NCBI GenBank assembly: GCA_022360875.1
Contig: JAKSBZ010000023.1
Span: 1 to 38,105, forward strand
Direction of reading: 5' to 3'
DNA: 38,105 bases
From: Cytophagales bacterium
Lineage (GTDB): Bacteria > Bacteroidota > Bacteroidia > Cytophagales > Cyclobacteriaceae
Positions 19,548-27,773 of the stretch are shown here, one piece after another. A program made the translations under genes and the position numbers. The stretch's first letter is position 1, and every line of letters begins with the position of its first letter. A model generated the notes under the pieces. That model was not told the origin of the DNA. It did no database searches and saw only the letters and a program-made list of their open reading frames with translations.

Positions 19548-20984
19548 CTAAAGCTCAACTCCCAACTCCCTGGCTTTTAGCACAACCATATGCTCCAGCC
19601 TTTCCCTTCCCGTTATCAAAACAGCCCTATTCAGTGCGCTCCAGTTAGCCAGCAATGCGCACTCTTCCTCTGCGTGCATTCTGGATTTCACATCTTCCTT
19701 AAGCCTGCCAGCCTGAGCAAAATATTTGGACAATCGAATCATGGTTTCAACCATTGACAATTGCATAAGCTGAACAGCCCGCACATTAAAATACTCGCTT
19801 CGGGCTCTGGAGTCACACGTTTCCAACGGTACATCATCAAATAGCTTCAGGCGGGTATTTGACAGAAAAGCGTCCAAAACACTGCTGTAAAAATCCTTCT
19901 GTCTTTCCTCGGATTCCGAAATCGCTCTGCTCAGAAAATCTTTTCTTTCGGGCTCATCGCCCAAATCAAAAGCTCTATAATACCTTCCAACAACTTCATC
20001 ATAATCAATGCCTTCATAGGTTTCTCCTTTCAAATATTGATTGATAAGTTCCATGCCCGCTAAGCTCGGTCCGATGTTCTCCATTGACAGCCTTACAGAT
20101 CCTCTGTCACTATACAAATTCTTGAAGTTGAAACGCATTTTTCTAACATCATCCCCCGTTATTGATCTGCCCCGCTCCCAGGAAAAACCATTTACATTTC
20201 CCAACAAAACATTAAACAAAACCGCCTCTCCCAACCCAAGCAGCACTTCTGGCCGGCTAATAGCTGCCTTGACTTCCGGCCATTGCTCCGGCAAATAAAC
20301 CCCGAGAGACTTCCCCTCCCGGTGCTCCAAATCCATCAGTTTGCACTCTTCGGCCACTTCGTCCGGCGGACGGTTTTCTCTCATTCTTCCAATTATACTG
20401 TCGTTTTTTCCTATTCTGTACAAATGCCTTACTTCTTCCTCTTCCAAAAAACGGCAGGCCGGAGCCGTAACGTGCTTGCCGGCCTTCCGAACAATGTGAT
20501 TCCCAATCACTTCACTCCCAAAACCAACAAAGTTCCGCCTGGAGGACATTAATTTCAACACACAGCTGTCATACGACCCCTGAGCAGAACCAAACCTATA
20601 AACAAAAGCCGGGTTTTCGTCTACTTGATGCCGGAACTCCTTTATCGAATTGAAGACAGAAAACGAAGGAAGAGTTTCTCCCATTGCACAAAACAGCGGC
20701 GAAACCAAAGGAAACGCGCCGGCCCCCGAAGACTCAACAAATGTCTCATTACCTGCCGGAAGCCTCTTTGCCCCCAAGGGCGGAAAAGCGCGGGATACCG
20801 CCATCGACCAATTCGGTTCATCGGATTGAGAAACCGACTGCTCACTTTCTTCCCGCTCTCCTTCTTTTTCTTTTCTCCCCTTACGCCAGCTCCACATCGG
20901 CTGAATTATCACTTTTTCCTCCTTAGCATCGGCAATTGAAAACTCAGGAGGCGCCTTGCTTGCTCCTTCCTTTCTCGTTTTCAT
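19548..20984 (-). CDS. Divergent HipA/actin-fragmin-kinase-like protein, possible secreted effector
   Basis: 478 residues from the ATG at 20984; ATG 21023 or TTG 21029 would add 13-15 residues. The first ~60 residues are charged and disordered (KEEKVIIQPMWSWRKGRKEKEGE), with no signal peptide. From ~125 a kinase-like core appears: FVYRFGSAQGSYDSCVLKL with a candidate ATP-binding lysine (~144), then GSEVIGNHIVRKAGKHVTAPACRF with a candidate helix-C glutamate (~158), as in HipA, PI-kinase-like and actin-fragmin kinase folds. The catalytic region reads VLFNVLLGNVNGF where active relatives have GNxDRF, and LYSDRGSVRLSMENIG where they have the metal-binding strand. The catalytic Asp therefore seems to be Asn (about residue 265). 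The C-terminal ~150 residues are helical and unrecognised. The fold assignment is tentative; effector status is inferred from the N-terminus and lonely position. Confidence 0.55.
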   Translation of the reverse strand: MKTRKEGASKAPPEFSIADAKEEKVIIQPMWSWRKGRKEKEGEREESEQSVSQSDEPNWSMAVSRAFPPLGAKRLPAGNETFVESSGAGAFPLVSPLFCAMGETLPSFSVFNSIKEFRHQVDENPAFVYRFGSAQGSYDSCVLKLMSSRRNFVGFGSEVIGNHIVRKAGKHVTAPACRFLEEEEVRHLYRIGKNDSIIGRMRENRPPDEVAEECKLMDLEHREGKSLGVYLPEQWPEVKAAISRPEVLLGLGEAVLFNVLLGNVNGFSWERGRSITGDDVRKMRFNFKNLYSDRGSVRLSMENIGPSLAGMELINQYLKGETYEGIDYDEVVGRYYRAFDLGDEPERKDFLSRAISESEERQKDFYSSVLDAFLSNTRLKLFDDVPLETCDSRARSEYFNVRAVQLMQLSMVETMIRLSKYFAQAGRLKEDVKSRMHAEEECALLANWSALNRAVLITGRERLEHMVVLKARELGVEL

Positions 20985-21325
20985 TGATTTTGTATTATTC
21001 AAAAAAACCGGGTATTCGAACATTGCCAATTTTTACGGACATGAGTACTCCTTGCTTAATTTTCCAACTATCCAGATTTCCCAATAAGAAAAAAAAACAA
21101 CGGCCTTCGCCTTTCGCTGCGAAAGATTTCGTCATTTTTTTACAACAAACCAGAACTTACAGCAGCTTATTGAGCACTAATTGAAAACAAAAAGCTTGTC
21201 GTATATAACTATTTCATTATTTAATATTATTTTTTAATTTAATGTTTTTGTTCTTAAAAAATATTACATTAATATTGCGGCGTACAATTTGCCGAAGCTC
21301 TGCAGGAGAACGGCAACTGTCATAT
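20985..21325. other. Intergenic region between divergent kinase-like and lysozyme-like genes
   Basis: AT-rich, strongly so from 21180 to 21270. It contains a small hairpin CTTTCG-CTG-CGAAAG near 21111-21126 and several short open frames with no protein-like character. Presumably it holds both promoters; I found no good TAnnTTTG box. Confidence 0.5.
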
Positions 21326-21982
21326 ATGAAACAAGTATTTAGTTTTATTGGGATTTTTCTGTTAAATGCTACAAGCATCGCCGAGCAGTCGACTCCTGAA
21401 TCGCTTAGCTGGCCTGCGGCATCAGATCTCCCAGAAACCAATTTAATTTCCGAACGCCCTCTTTACCCCAAATGGGAAGAAGATGCGGGATTCAGGAAAT
21501 TCAGCGAAGCCGTGAGGCTGAGAGAATCCGGTGACCGATACGGCATTGAAAACAAATTTGGTTTTCTTGGTGCCTACCAATTCGGTAATCATGCCTTGAT
21601 AGACTTGGGTTTGTACAATCAGGTTCGTACAAATAAGATGGTATTCTTAACCAATCCCCAAGTGCAGGATGAAGCGTTTACCCGATACTGCATGATTAAC
21701 AAGTATCGTTTGCGAAATTTCATCAGCTATTATCAAGGTAAAACGATAAAAGACATTTACATCACTGAAAGCGGAATACTGGCCGCAGCCCATTTGCTGG
21801 GAGCCGAAGCCGTCAAAGAGTGGTTCCGCCACAGCGGGGCCATTGAGCTTGAGGACGATTTCGGAACCAGTCTGGAGGAATATCTCGGAAATTTTGCAGG
21901 CTACCGGTTCACAATCGAAGCCAGCAGAAAAGGAAAGCTGCAACAGACAAGGTTCAAGCCCATTTTGCAAGCTAAAATTTAA
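21326..21982 (+). CDS. Secreted lysozyme-like (muramidase-fold) protein
   Basis: 218 residues from the ATG at 21326, chosen because it opens a signal peptide (MKQVFSFIGIFLLNATSIAE); the frame upstream is not signal-like. The core reads FSEAVRLRESGDRYGIENKFGFLGAYQFGNHALIDLGL, the lysozyme-like pattern in which the Glu of RESG (Glu67) is the likely catalytic acid and GAYQFG follows. The rest fits the same Bacteroidota family: NPQVQDEAFTRYCMINKYRLRNFI, ITESGILAAAHLLGAEAVKEWFRHSG, and FGTSLEEYLGNFAGY. A peptidoglycan-cleaving role in the periplasm or outside is predicted. Other family members often carry LysM domains, which are absent here. It is divergent from the kinase-like gene and followed by a strong terminator. 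Confidence is good for the fold, moderate for activity. Confidence 0.78.
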   Translation: MKQVFSFIGIFLLNATSIAEQSTPESLSWPAASDLPETNLISERPLYPKWEEDAGFRKFSEAVRLRESGDRYGIENKFGFLGAYQFGNHALIDLGLYNQVRTNKMVFLTNPQVQDEAFTRYCMINKYRLRNFISYYQGKTIKDIYITESGILAAAHLLGAEAVKEWFRHSGAIELEDDFGTSLEEYLGNFAGYRFTIEASRKGKLQQTRFKPILQAKI

Positions 21983-22071
21983 GTACTTCGTGCTTATTAT
22001 TACTTTCTTAGTATTTGTTTGCCAGCAATTCAGCTCAAACAGATACTTGATTATTTTGCACGAACTCCTAC

Positions 22072-22115
22072 AAAAAAGACTGTTCTGGAACCAACATTCT
22101 GAACAGTCTTTTTTT
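22072..22115 (+). terminator. Strong terminator of the lysozyme-like gene
   Basis: A 14-bp perfect stem AAAAAAGACTGTTC (22072-22085) / GAACAGTCTTTTTT (22101-22114) with a 15-nt loop ends in seven T's. Confidence 0.92.
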
Positions 22116-22149
22116 GTTTATGCCCTTCAAAGCCCAGAAATTCGGGGCC

Positions 22150-22181
22150 AAAAAAAAGCCTGACCATAAAGCCAGACTTTT
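22150..22181 (-). terminator. Terminator of the membrane pyrophosphatase gene
   Basis: On the minus strand AAAAGTCTGGC pairs with GTCAGGCTTTT (22181-22171 with 22164-22154) as 11 pairs including two G-U, around a TTTATG loop, followed by further T's. It lies 20 bases beyond the hppA stop. Confidence 0.75.
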
Positions 22182-22202
22182 CTTTTCTGTATCAGAAATA
22201 TT

Positions 22203-24407
22203 TTATTTGATGTTCACAAGCTCGGCAGTTGTTTTTTCTGCCTGAGGAGCCTGTACTTCAATCTTCTTGCCTTCTTCAAGCTTCACTTCTGAAGTATGGC
22301 TTTTGCCTTCTCTCAAATGCGGAGCAATCACCAACGACACGATAGACGTCAGCTTGATCAGAATGTTCATTGAAGGTCCTGAAGTATCCTTGAACGGATC
22401 ACCTACTGTATCGCCTGTAACTGACGCTTTGTGAGGCTCAGATCCTTTGTAATGAGTCTCTCCTTCGATTTCAACACCTTTTTCGAAAGACTTCTTCGCA
22501 TTGTCCCATGCTCCGCCGGCATTCGACTGGAACATACCCATAAGCACACCCGAAACGGTTACACCGGCCAAAAATCCGCCAAGAACCTCTGGACCGAAAG
22601 CAAAACCGATAATAACCGGCGCAGTGATAGTAATAGCACCCGGCAACATCATTTCTTTGATAGAAGCCTGCGTAGAAATCTCCACACACTTGCCATACTC
22701 CGGCTTAGCTTTGAACTCCATGATACCCGGAATCTCTCTGAACTGACGGCGCACTTCCTGTACCATTGCCATCGCCGCGCGGCCTACAGCCGCAATAGTC
22801 AGCGACGAGAAGATAAACGGAATCATACCTCCGACGAACAATCCGGCCAAAACAGGCGCTTTGTAAATATCGATAGTAGAAATACCCGACACGCCTACAA
22901 ATGCAGCAAACAAAGCCAGTGAAGTCAACGCAGCCGAAGCAATCGCAAATCCTTTGCCTGTAGCAGCAGTTGTGTTACCAACAGCGTCAAGAATATCTGT
23001 TCTTTCTCTCACTTCTTTCGGCAAACCAGACATTTCGGCAATACCGCCCGCATTGTCGGCGATAGGTCCGAAAGCATCGATAGCAAGCTGCATGGCAGTG
23101 GTAGCCATCATACCCGCAGCGGCAATTGCCACACCGTAAAGGCCGGCAAACTCAAATGAGAAGAAGATTCCCGAAGCCAAAACCAAAATCGGCAATACTG
23201 TAGATTCCATACCCACAGAAAGTCCGCCAATGATGTTGGTGGCATGTCCTGTAGAAGACTGCTGGATAATGCTGTTCACTGGACGTTTGCCCATTGCAGT
23301 GTAGTACTCGGTAATTATAGACATCAATGCTCCCACAACCAAACCAACAACAATGGCAAGGAACACATCCAAAGAAGTAAACTCAAAACCGCGAATAGCC
23401 AGTTTTTCCGGCAAAAGACCAGTTACAAGGAAATAAGAAGCCACAGCAGTAAGAATGATAGAAAGCCAGTTACCTCTGTTCAGTGCACCCTGTACGTTTC
23501 CTTTATCATTTTTGATTCGAACAAACAAAGTTCCGACAATCGAGAAGATCAATCCCATACCAGCAATCAGCATTGGCAACAAAACCGGAGCGATACCGCC
23601 CACCTGATCTACAGACTTGATCTCCTGTCCAAGAACCATAGTAGCAAGAATAGTAGCCACGTAAGAACCGAACAAGTCAGCTCCCATACCAGCAACGTCA
23701 CCTACGTTGTCTCCCACGTTATCTGCAATTGTTGCAGGGTTACGCACGTCATCTTCAGGAATTCCAGCTTCCACCTTACCTACAAGGTCAGCTCCCACGT
23801 CAGCCGCTTTAGTATAAATACCGCCGCCAACACGCGCAAACAGGGCAATAGACTCAGCTCCCAGCGAGAATCCGGCAAGGATTTCGATAGCAGTTTCCAT
23901 TTCGATTCCATTCACTCCAGCTCCTACGCTTACCACATACCAGTTGTAGGTAAGAATGAAAAGCGAACCAAGTCCCATAACCGCCAAACCGGCTACGCCA
24001 AGTCCCATCACTGTACCGCCTGTGAAAGACACATTAAGCGCATGGCGAAGCGACGTACGAGCGGCCTCAGTCGTTCTAACATTTGCCTTAGTGGCAATTC
24101 TCATCCCGATCCATCCGGCTACAGCCGAAAGGGTAGCTCCCAGCACAAACGACAGGGCAATAACAGGGCTTGAATTTTCTACCAGTGTACCTGAATATCC
24201 CAAAAGGATCGCACAAATAACGGCAAAGTAAGCCATTACCTTCCACTCGGCTTTCAAGAAAGCCATCGCTCCATTAGCAATGTGCCCGGACAATTCCTTC
24301 ATCGTCTCGTTGCCCGTTGGCTGTTTGTCTACCCATGATGCTTTAAGCAACATGTACAAAAAGCCAACACCTCCTAGCGCAGGCACTATGTAAATCATAT
24401 TGTTCAT
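22203..24407 (-). CDS. hppA: K+-dependent membrane pyrophosphatase (ion-pumping)
   Basis: 734 residues, the normal size, with about 16 transmembrane helices. It hydrolyses pyrophosphate and pumps H+ and/or Na+ across the inner membrane. The active-site loops are complete: [35 protein letters not shown] (about 203-237), [15 protein letters not shown], and [15 protein letters not shown] near the C-terminus. In the segment GNTT-AATG (477-484) the K+-dependence positions are Ala481 and Gly484; K+-independent enzymes have Lys at the first. It is therefore predicted K+-dependent. K+-dependent members include Na+ pumps, H+ pumps and dual pumps; which one this is cannot be settled by eye, though Na+ transport would suit a marine bacterium. 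It is a single gene with its own terminator. Confidence 0.96.
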   Translation of the reverse strand: MNNMIYIVPALGGVGFLYMLLKASWVDKQPTGNETMKELSGHIANGAMAFLKAEWKVMAYFAVICAILLGYSGTLVENSSPVIALSFVLGATLSAVAGWIGMRIATKANVRTTEAARTSLRHALNVSFTGGTVMGLGVAGLAVMGLGSLFILTYNWYVVSVGAGVNGIEMETAIEILAGFSLGAESIALFARVGGGIYTKAADVGADLVGKVEAGIPEDDVRNPATIADNVGDNVGDVAGMGADLFGSYVATILATMVLGQEIKSVDQVGGIAPVLLPMLIAGMGLIFSIVGTLFVRIKNDKGNVQGALNRGNWLSIILTAVASYFLVTGLLPEKLAIRGFEFTSLDVFLAIVVGLVVGALMSIITEYYTAMGKRPVNSIIQQSSTGHATNIIGGLSVGMESTVLPILVLASGIFFSFEFAGLYGVAIAAAGMMATTAMQLAIDAFGPIADNAGGIAEMSGLPKEVRERTDILDAVGNTTAATGKGFAIASAALTSLALFAAFVGVSGISTIDIYKAPVLAGLFVGGMIPFIFSSLTIAAVGRAAMAMVQEVRRQFREIPGIMEFKAKPEYGKCVEISTQASIKEMMLPGAITITAPVIIGFAFGPEVLGGFLAGVTVSGVLMGMFQSNAGGAWDNAKKSFEKGVEIEGETHYKGSEPHKASVTGDTVGDPFKDTSGPSMNILIKLTSIVSLVIAPHLREGKSHTSEVKLEEGKKIEVQAPQAEKTTAELVNIK

Positions 24408-24550
24408 ACAAAAAATATTAGTTTAGTTTTAAATTCATTATTATATGTTGTAAAGTAAAGTCTTTCCCCAGCCCAAAAGAGCTATAATGTTAGGCATTAA
24501 TGAAGAACCAAGCAAGAATAAGATTTAAAAATGTTGGATGTCCTGTGTTA

Positions 24551-24600
24551 AAATGACGGGGACTAAACAAAATGATGAAATGTGTCAGAAACCGTCATTT
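24551..24600. repeat. Inverted repeat between the histidine phosphatase and hppA
   Basis: AAATGACGG (24551-24559) and CCGTCATTT (24592-24600) are perfect complements 32 bases apart. With one bulged A the match extends to GTTAA/TTAAC. It lies 18 bases beyond the phosphatase stop and ~145 bases upstream of hppA, and has no T-tract of terminator type on the minus strand. It may be an operator or an RNA structure. Confidence 0.5.
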
Positions 24601-24617
24601 AACTACGAAAAAAACTC

Positions 24618-25250
24618 TCAGTTACCCATTTGAGCCGATATATGTTCAGTAGAATTGAACGTCAGCACGTTCGCTTTCAGCTCCTCGCCTTGCTCGATTT
24701 CCAGTATAGTAAGTCCGGTATTCTCCGAGCCCCACTGACTCATCTCCGACAGATCCACACACTGCAGCCAACAAAGAAGAATTCTGATGGCTCGACTGTG
24801 CATGCATAACAAAACCGTTGACTCAGGCCGCTTCATCAGATCCGCAAAAGCTTCTTTCTGCCTTTTCATTACATTCAGAGGTGTTTCCCCCTCTGGCGCG
24901 CTTTTCGCCAACTGTCCTTCATCCCAGTCTCCCATAAGCTGCACGAACTCTTCCTGGAAGCTGCCGGCCATCGACTGACCTTCCCACAGTCCGTAATCCA
25001 GCTCGTCAAAGCCCTTTGACTGGAACACGGGATAGCCCTGGTCTATAAAACCTGAAATTGTCTGCCGGGTGCGCACAAGCCCCGAATGCGCGCACAATTC
25101 TACTTCAAGATGCTTATAATGCTCGTAAAATGCCTGAGCCTGCCTTCGCCCTTTTTCATTCAGCGGGGCATCAATTCTTCTGCCCTGCACTTTTCTTTGC
25201 TTATTGTAATCCGTTTCTCCGTGACGCAACAAATAGATTCTCTTCTTCAT
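24618..25250 (-). CDS. Histidine phosphatase family protein (phosphoglycerate mutase-like)
   Basis: 210 residues. The catalytic signature LRHGETDYN sits at the N-terminus (Arg9-His10-Gly11; His10 is the phosphorylated residue). The family pattern continues with LNEKGRRQAQAF, SGLVRTRQTISG (phosphate-binding Arg), FDELDYGLWEGQ with its catalytic acid, and the second histidine in CMHSRAIRIL (~151). Cytoplasmic family members include cofactor-dependent phosphoglycerate mutases, fructose-2,6-bisphosphatase-like enzymes and alpha-ribazole phosphatases (CobC); the ~200-residue size and LDYGLWEG fit the small broad-specificity phosphatases. No cobalamin genes are nearby, so the substrate is unknown. 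It lies downstream of the OmpA-like gene but is separated from it by a terminator. Confidence 0.9.
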   Translation of the reverse strand: MKKRIYLLRHGETDYNKQRKVQGRRIDAPLNEKGRRQAQAFYEHYKHLEVELCAHSGLVRTRQTISGFIDQGYPVFQSKGFDELDYGLWEGQSMAGSFQEEFVQLMGDWDEGQLAKSAPEGETPLNVMKRQKEAFADLMKRPESTVLLCMHSRAIRILLCWLQCVDLSEMSQWGSENTGLTILEIEQGEELKANVLTFNSTEHISAQMGN

Positions 25251-25260
25251 AGCCCTGGCA

Positions 25261-25284
25261 TTAAAAAAAGCCCGAAAACAGGCT
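25261..25284 (-). terminator. Terminator of the PD40-OmpA gene
   Basis: On the minus strand AGCCTG-TTTT-CGGGCT (25284 to 25269; 6 bp with one G-U) is followed by TTTTTTTAA. It lies 47 bases after the OmpA-like gene stop and just ahead of the histidine phosphatase start. Confidence 0.8.
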
Positions 25285-25330
25285 CTTATTTACTACGCCG
25301 CAAATCTATGGAACTTTTCACAATAAAACT

Positions 25331-27670
25331 TTAAAGACTTCGACTTTTCTGACCATATGTTTCCAAATCTATCAGACGAACATCCACGCGGCGGGCCCGC
25401 TCGGCCGACGAATCACTCTCTTCTCCGTACGCTCTGGCCTTAATCCTTCTTCTGACGATGCCGCTGTGATTAAAAATTTCCAGTACTTTAATCGCCCTTT
25501 TGTTTGACAGCTGCCTGTTCAGGGCAGCATCTCCCTCCGAAGAGGCATAACCGGATATTTCCACTCCCATCCCTTCATTCTGTTTCATTTTGTTAAGAAG
25601 GGCCCTGAGCTTACTGACATCCTCCGAAGCAATTTCCGAAGAGCCCTGAGCAAAGAAAATACTGACCATCTGTCCCAATGCCTCCTTCGGCACGCGCGGT
25701 AATTTTGACGCCAGCAGTGATGTGCGGGATTCTTCATCCACATACAATTTCGGAAGAGAAAACACTTCTTCCCCTTCGACCTCTCTGCGTATAAGCTTAG
25801 TCGTATCGCTTTCATCATAGTAGTAGCTTCGGGAGGCAATCTGGAGTTTCTGATCCGAATCATCGAACTGGACATTCTCAATCGGACTGGTCGAATACAT
25901 CAATTCCAGCAGGTAATTATAAGCCACGGTATCCGATGACTTTACGATCAAATCCATCATATCATACAAATCCAGAGAATCACTCTTAATCAAACTGGCT
26001 TCGTAAGCTTTCATCATATTGGTTTTAACGTACTCCTCATGCGAGTCGTAAAACTTGTTTCGCACAGAAACTTCCTGCCCCACCTGTGTATCGAACTGGA
26101 AAATTGGATTCAGATGGATGCGCTGATAAAGCTGAAAAAAATACGTTTGATGAGGCACATTGATATTTACCGTATATGGCATATATCCCTCGGACTCGAT
26201 CAGCATGTCGTAGTTCTTGCCAGGAGGAAGAATAATCAGATAGTCCCCGGTAGCTTTGCTCGGACTATAAACAAACTGCACAACCTTGTCCGTTTCATTG
26301 TCGATTACCTTAATCTGCGTAGGAACCGGCAAACTGTCTGTGCCTGCAAGAATCTTCCCCTTCACCATTGTCAGCGGGATGTTCGCCTCGCTTTCCGGCA
26401 TTTTGAAATAATAGATATCCTGCTCGCCGTAACCGCCTTTGCGGTTGGAAGAAAAATAGGAGCGGCTGCCGTCGGCAGTCATGGAAAAATAACTTTCGTC
26501 GGCTGTAGTATTTATCGGATAGCCCAAATTGAAAGCCGGGCGCCATCTCCCCCTGATTTTAAGCGCTTTGAACACATCATAGCCTCCAATAGATTCTGTC
26601 CGGTTGGAAGTAAAAAACAACGTTTTACTGTCCGGATGAATGAACGGCGAATCCTCGTTGGCCTCTGAATTCACACTCGACCCCAAATTCACAGGCGTAC
26701 TCCATTTCCCGTTGTGCTCTCTGGTAACTTTGTAAATATCTTTGCCTCCAAAACCTCCCGGCCGATCCGACGCAAAAAATATCGTGTTGCCGTCAGCCGT
26801 GAAAGACCCCGTTGTCGTGTGGTAGTTATTCGTTTTCAGCCCATCAATAATCTGCGGATCCGACCAACCGTCCTTTTCTTTTTCAATAATATACAAATTG
26901 CCGCCCCTGCCTTTGGCATTTTCAATATAAACCAACATTTTTTGACCGTCAGGACTCATCCCTGCTGTGCCGTAAGCTCCTTGCGCCCGTATCTTTATCG
27001 GTTTAGGCTCCTTCCACAACCCTTCGGAAGTTTTTTCAGTAATCATTATTCCCTCCGCTCTTCTTTCAGTTTTGGCGTGCTCCGGTTTATTGAATGTGTA
27101 AGCCAATACCGACTCGTCAGCAGACAGCACCGGATTGTATTCCGTATAAATGGAGTTCACAATATGGTCCAGCCTTTCAATTTTTATTTTCTTCGGATTC
27201 AAAATAATCTCTTCAGACACTCTGGCCTGAGCCAGCCGCTTCTTAATCTCCAAATACTCCAGCGGATCTTTTTCTTTGTCAATTAGTCCGAGATACTTGC
27301 CAAAATGCATAATAGCCAAAGGCACATCCTCGTTGGCCATAAAAAGCTCGCCCAAATACAGATGCACATCGCTCGGCACGTCGCCTTTCGAAAAACTGCT
27401 CAGCGAACTTTTTAAATATTTTATTCCTTTCACCTGCTGATCTACAGACTCCTTGTAAAAATAACACACGCCCATCGCATAGGCCGTCAGATAATCAGGC
27501 GCCTCCAGCGACTCTGCCTCCAAATAAAAACCCAGCGCCTGGCTGTATTTTCCCACCTTAAAAAAGCGGTCTGCCTTGTTGGTCAGCTCGGCGGCTTTCC
27601 GGTTCTGGGCAAACAAATTCGAAGAGAAAAAAAAGACAACGAGAAAAATTGCAACAAAAAAATGTCTCAT
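25331..27670 (-). CDS. Secreted TPR - PD40 beta-propeller - OmpA-family envelope protein
   Basis: 779 residues from the ATG at 27670, which opens the signal peptide MRHFFVAIFLVVFFFSSNLFA; the longer frame adds 17 unlikely residues. TPR-like helices occupy ~25-140 (ADRFFKVGKYSQALGFYLEAESL). A PD40/WD40-like propeller covers ~170-430, with repeated blades such as DGNTIFFASDRPGGFGGKDIY, SKTLFFTSNRTESIGGYDVF and GSRSYFSSNRKGGYGEQDIY. A carboxypeptidase-regulatory-like beta domain follows (~435-520). The OmpA C-terminal domain (~660-775) carries GYASSEGDAALNRQLSNKRAIKV and RRVDVRL, the peptidoglycan-binding Asp/Arg pattern. This architecture is common in T9SS/gliding Bacteroidota (PorE-like proteins share it), where it ties outer-membrane machines to peptidoglycan. 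It lies 103 bases downstream of the M48 protease and may share its transcript. Confidence 0.9.
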   Translation of the reverse strand: MRHFFVAIFLVVFFFSSNLFAQNRKAAELTNKADRFFKVGKYSQALGFYLEAESLEAPDYLTAYAMGVCYFYKESVDQQVKGIKYLKSSLSSFSKGDVPSDVHLYLGELFMANEDVPLAIMHFGKYLGLIDKEKDPLEYLEIKKRLAQARVSEEIILNPKKIKIERLDHIVNSIYTEYNPVLSADESVLAYTFNKPEHAKTERRAEGIMITEKTSEGLWKEPKPIKIRAQGAYGTAGMSPDGQKMLVYIENAKGRGGNLYIIEKEKDGWSDPQIIDGLKTNNYHTTTGSFTADGNTIFFASDRPGGFGGKDIYKVTREHNGKWSTPVNLGSSVNSEANEDSPFIHPDSKTLFFTSNRTESIGGYDVFKALKIRGRWRPAFNLGYPINTTADESYFSMTADGSRSYFSSNRKGGYGEQDIYYFKMPESEANIPLTMVKGKILAGTDSLPVPTQIKVIDNETDKVVQFVYSPSKATGDYLIILPPGKNYDMLIESEGYMPYTVNINVPHQTYFFQLYQRIHLNPIFQFDTQVGQEVSVRNKFYDSHEEYVKTNMMKAYEASLIKSDSLDLYDMMDLIVKSSDTVAYNYLLELMYSTSPIENVQFDDSDQKLQIASRSYYYDESDTTKLIRREVEGEEVFSLPKLYVDEESRTSLLASKLPRVPKEALGQMVSIFFAQGSSEIASEDVSKLRALLNKMKQNEGMGVEISGYASSEGDAALNRQLSNKRAIKVLEIFNHSGIVRRRIKARAYGEESDSSAERARRVDVRLIDLETYGQKSRSL

Positions 27671-27773
27671 CTTCAGCAAATTATTTCGGTAAAATATACT
27701 TCCCAGCAAATCTGTCCGCATCCAAATTGCAAAAGGACAAACTGCTCAAAAAAAATAAAACACAAAAAATACT

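Noticed and set aside
23244-24173. 309-codon open frame opposite hppA
   Set aside because: Ser/His/Arg-rich shadow of the pyrophosphatase, whose active-site loops are intact on the minus strand.
25301-25308. CAAATCTA, a minus-strand TAnnTTTG match before the histidine phosphatase
   Set aside because: A transcript from here would run straight into the terminator hairpin at 25261-25284, and no -33 box is present.
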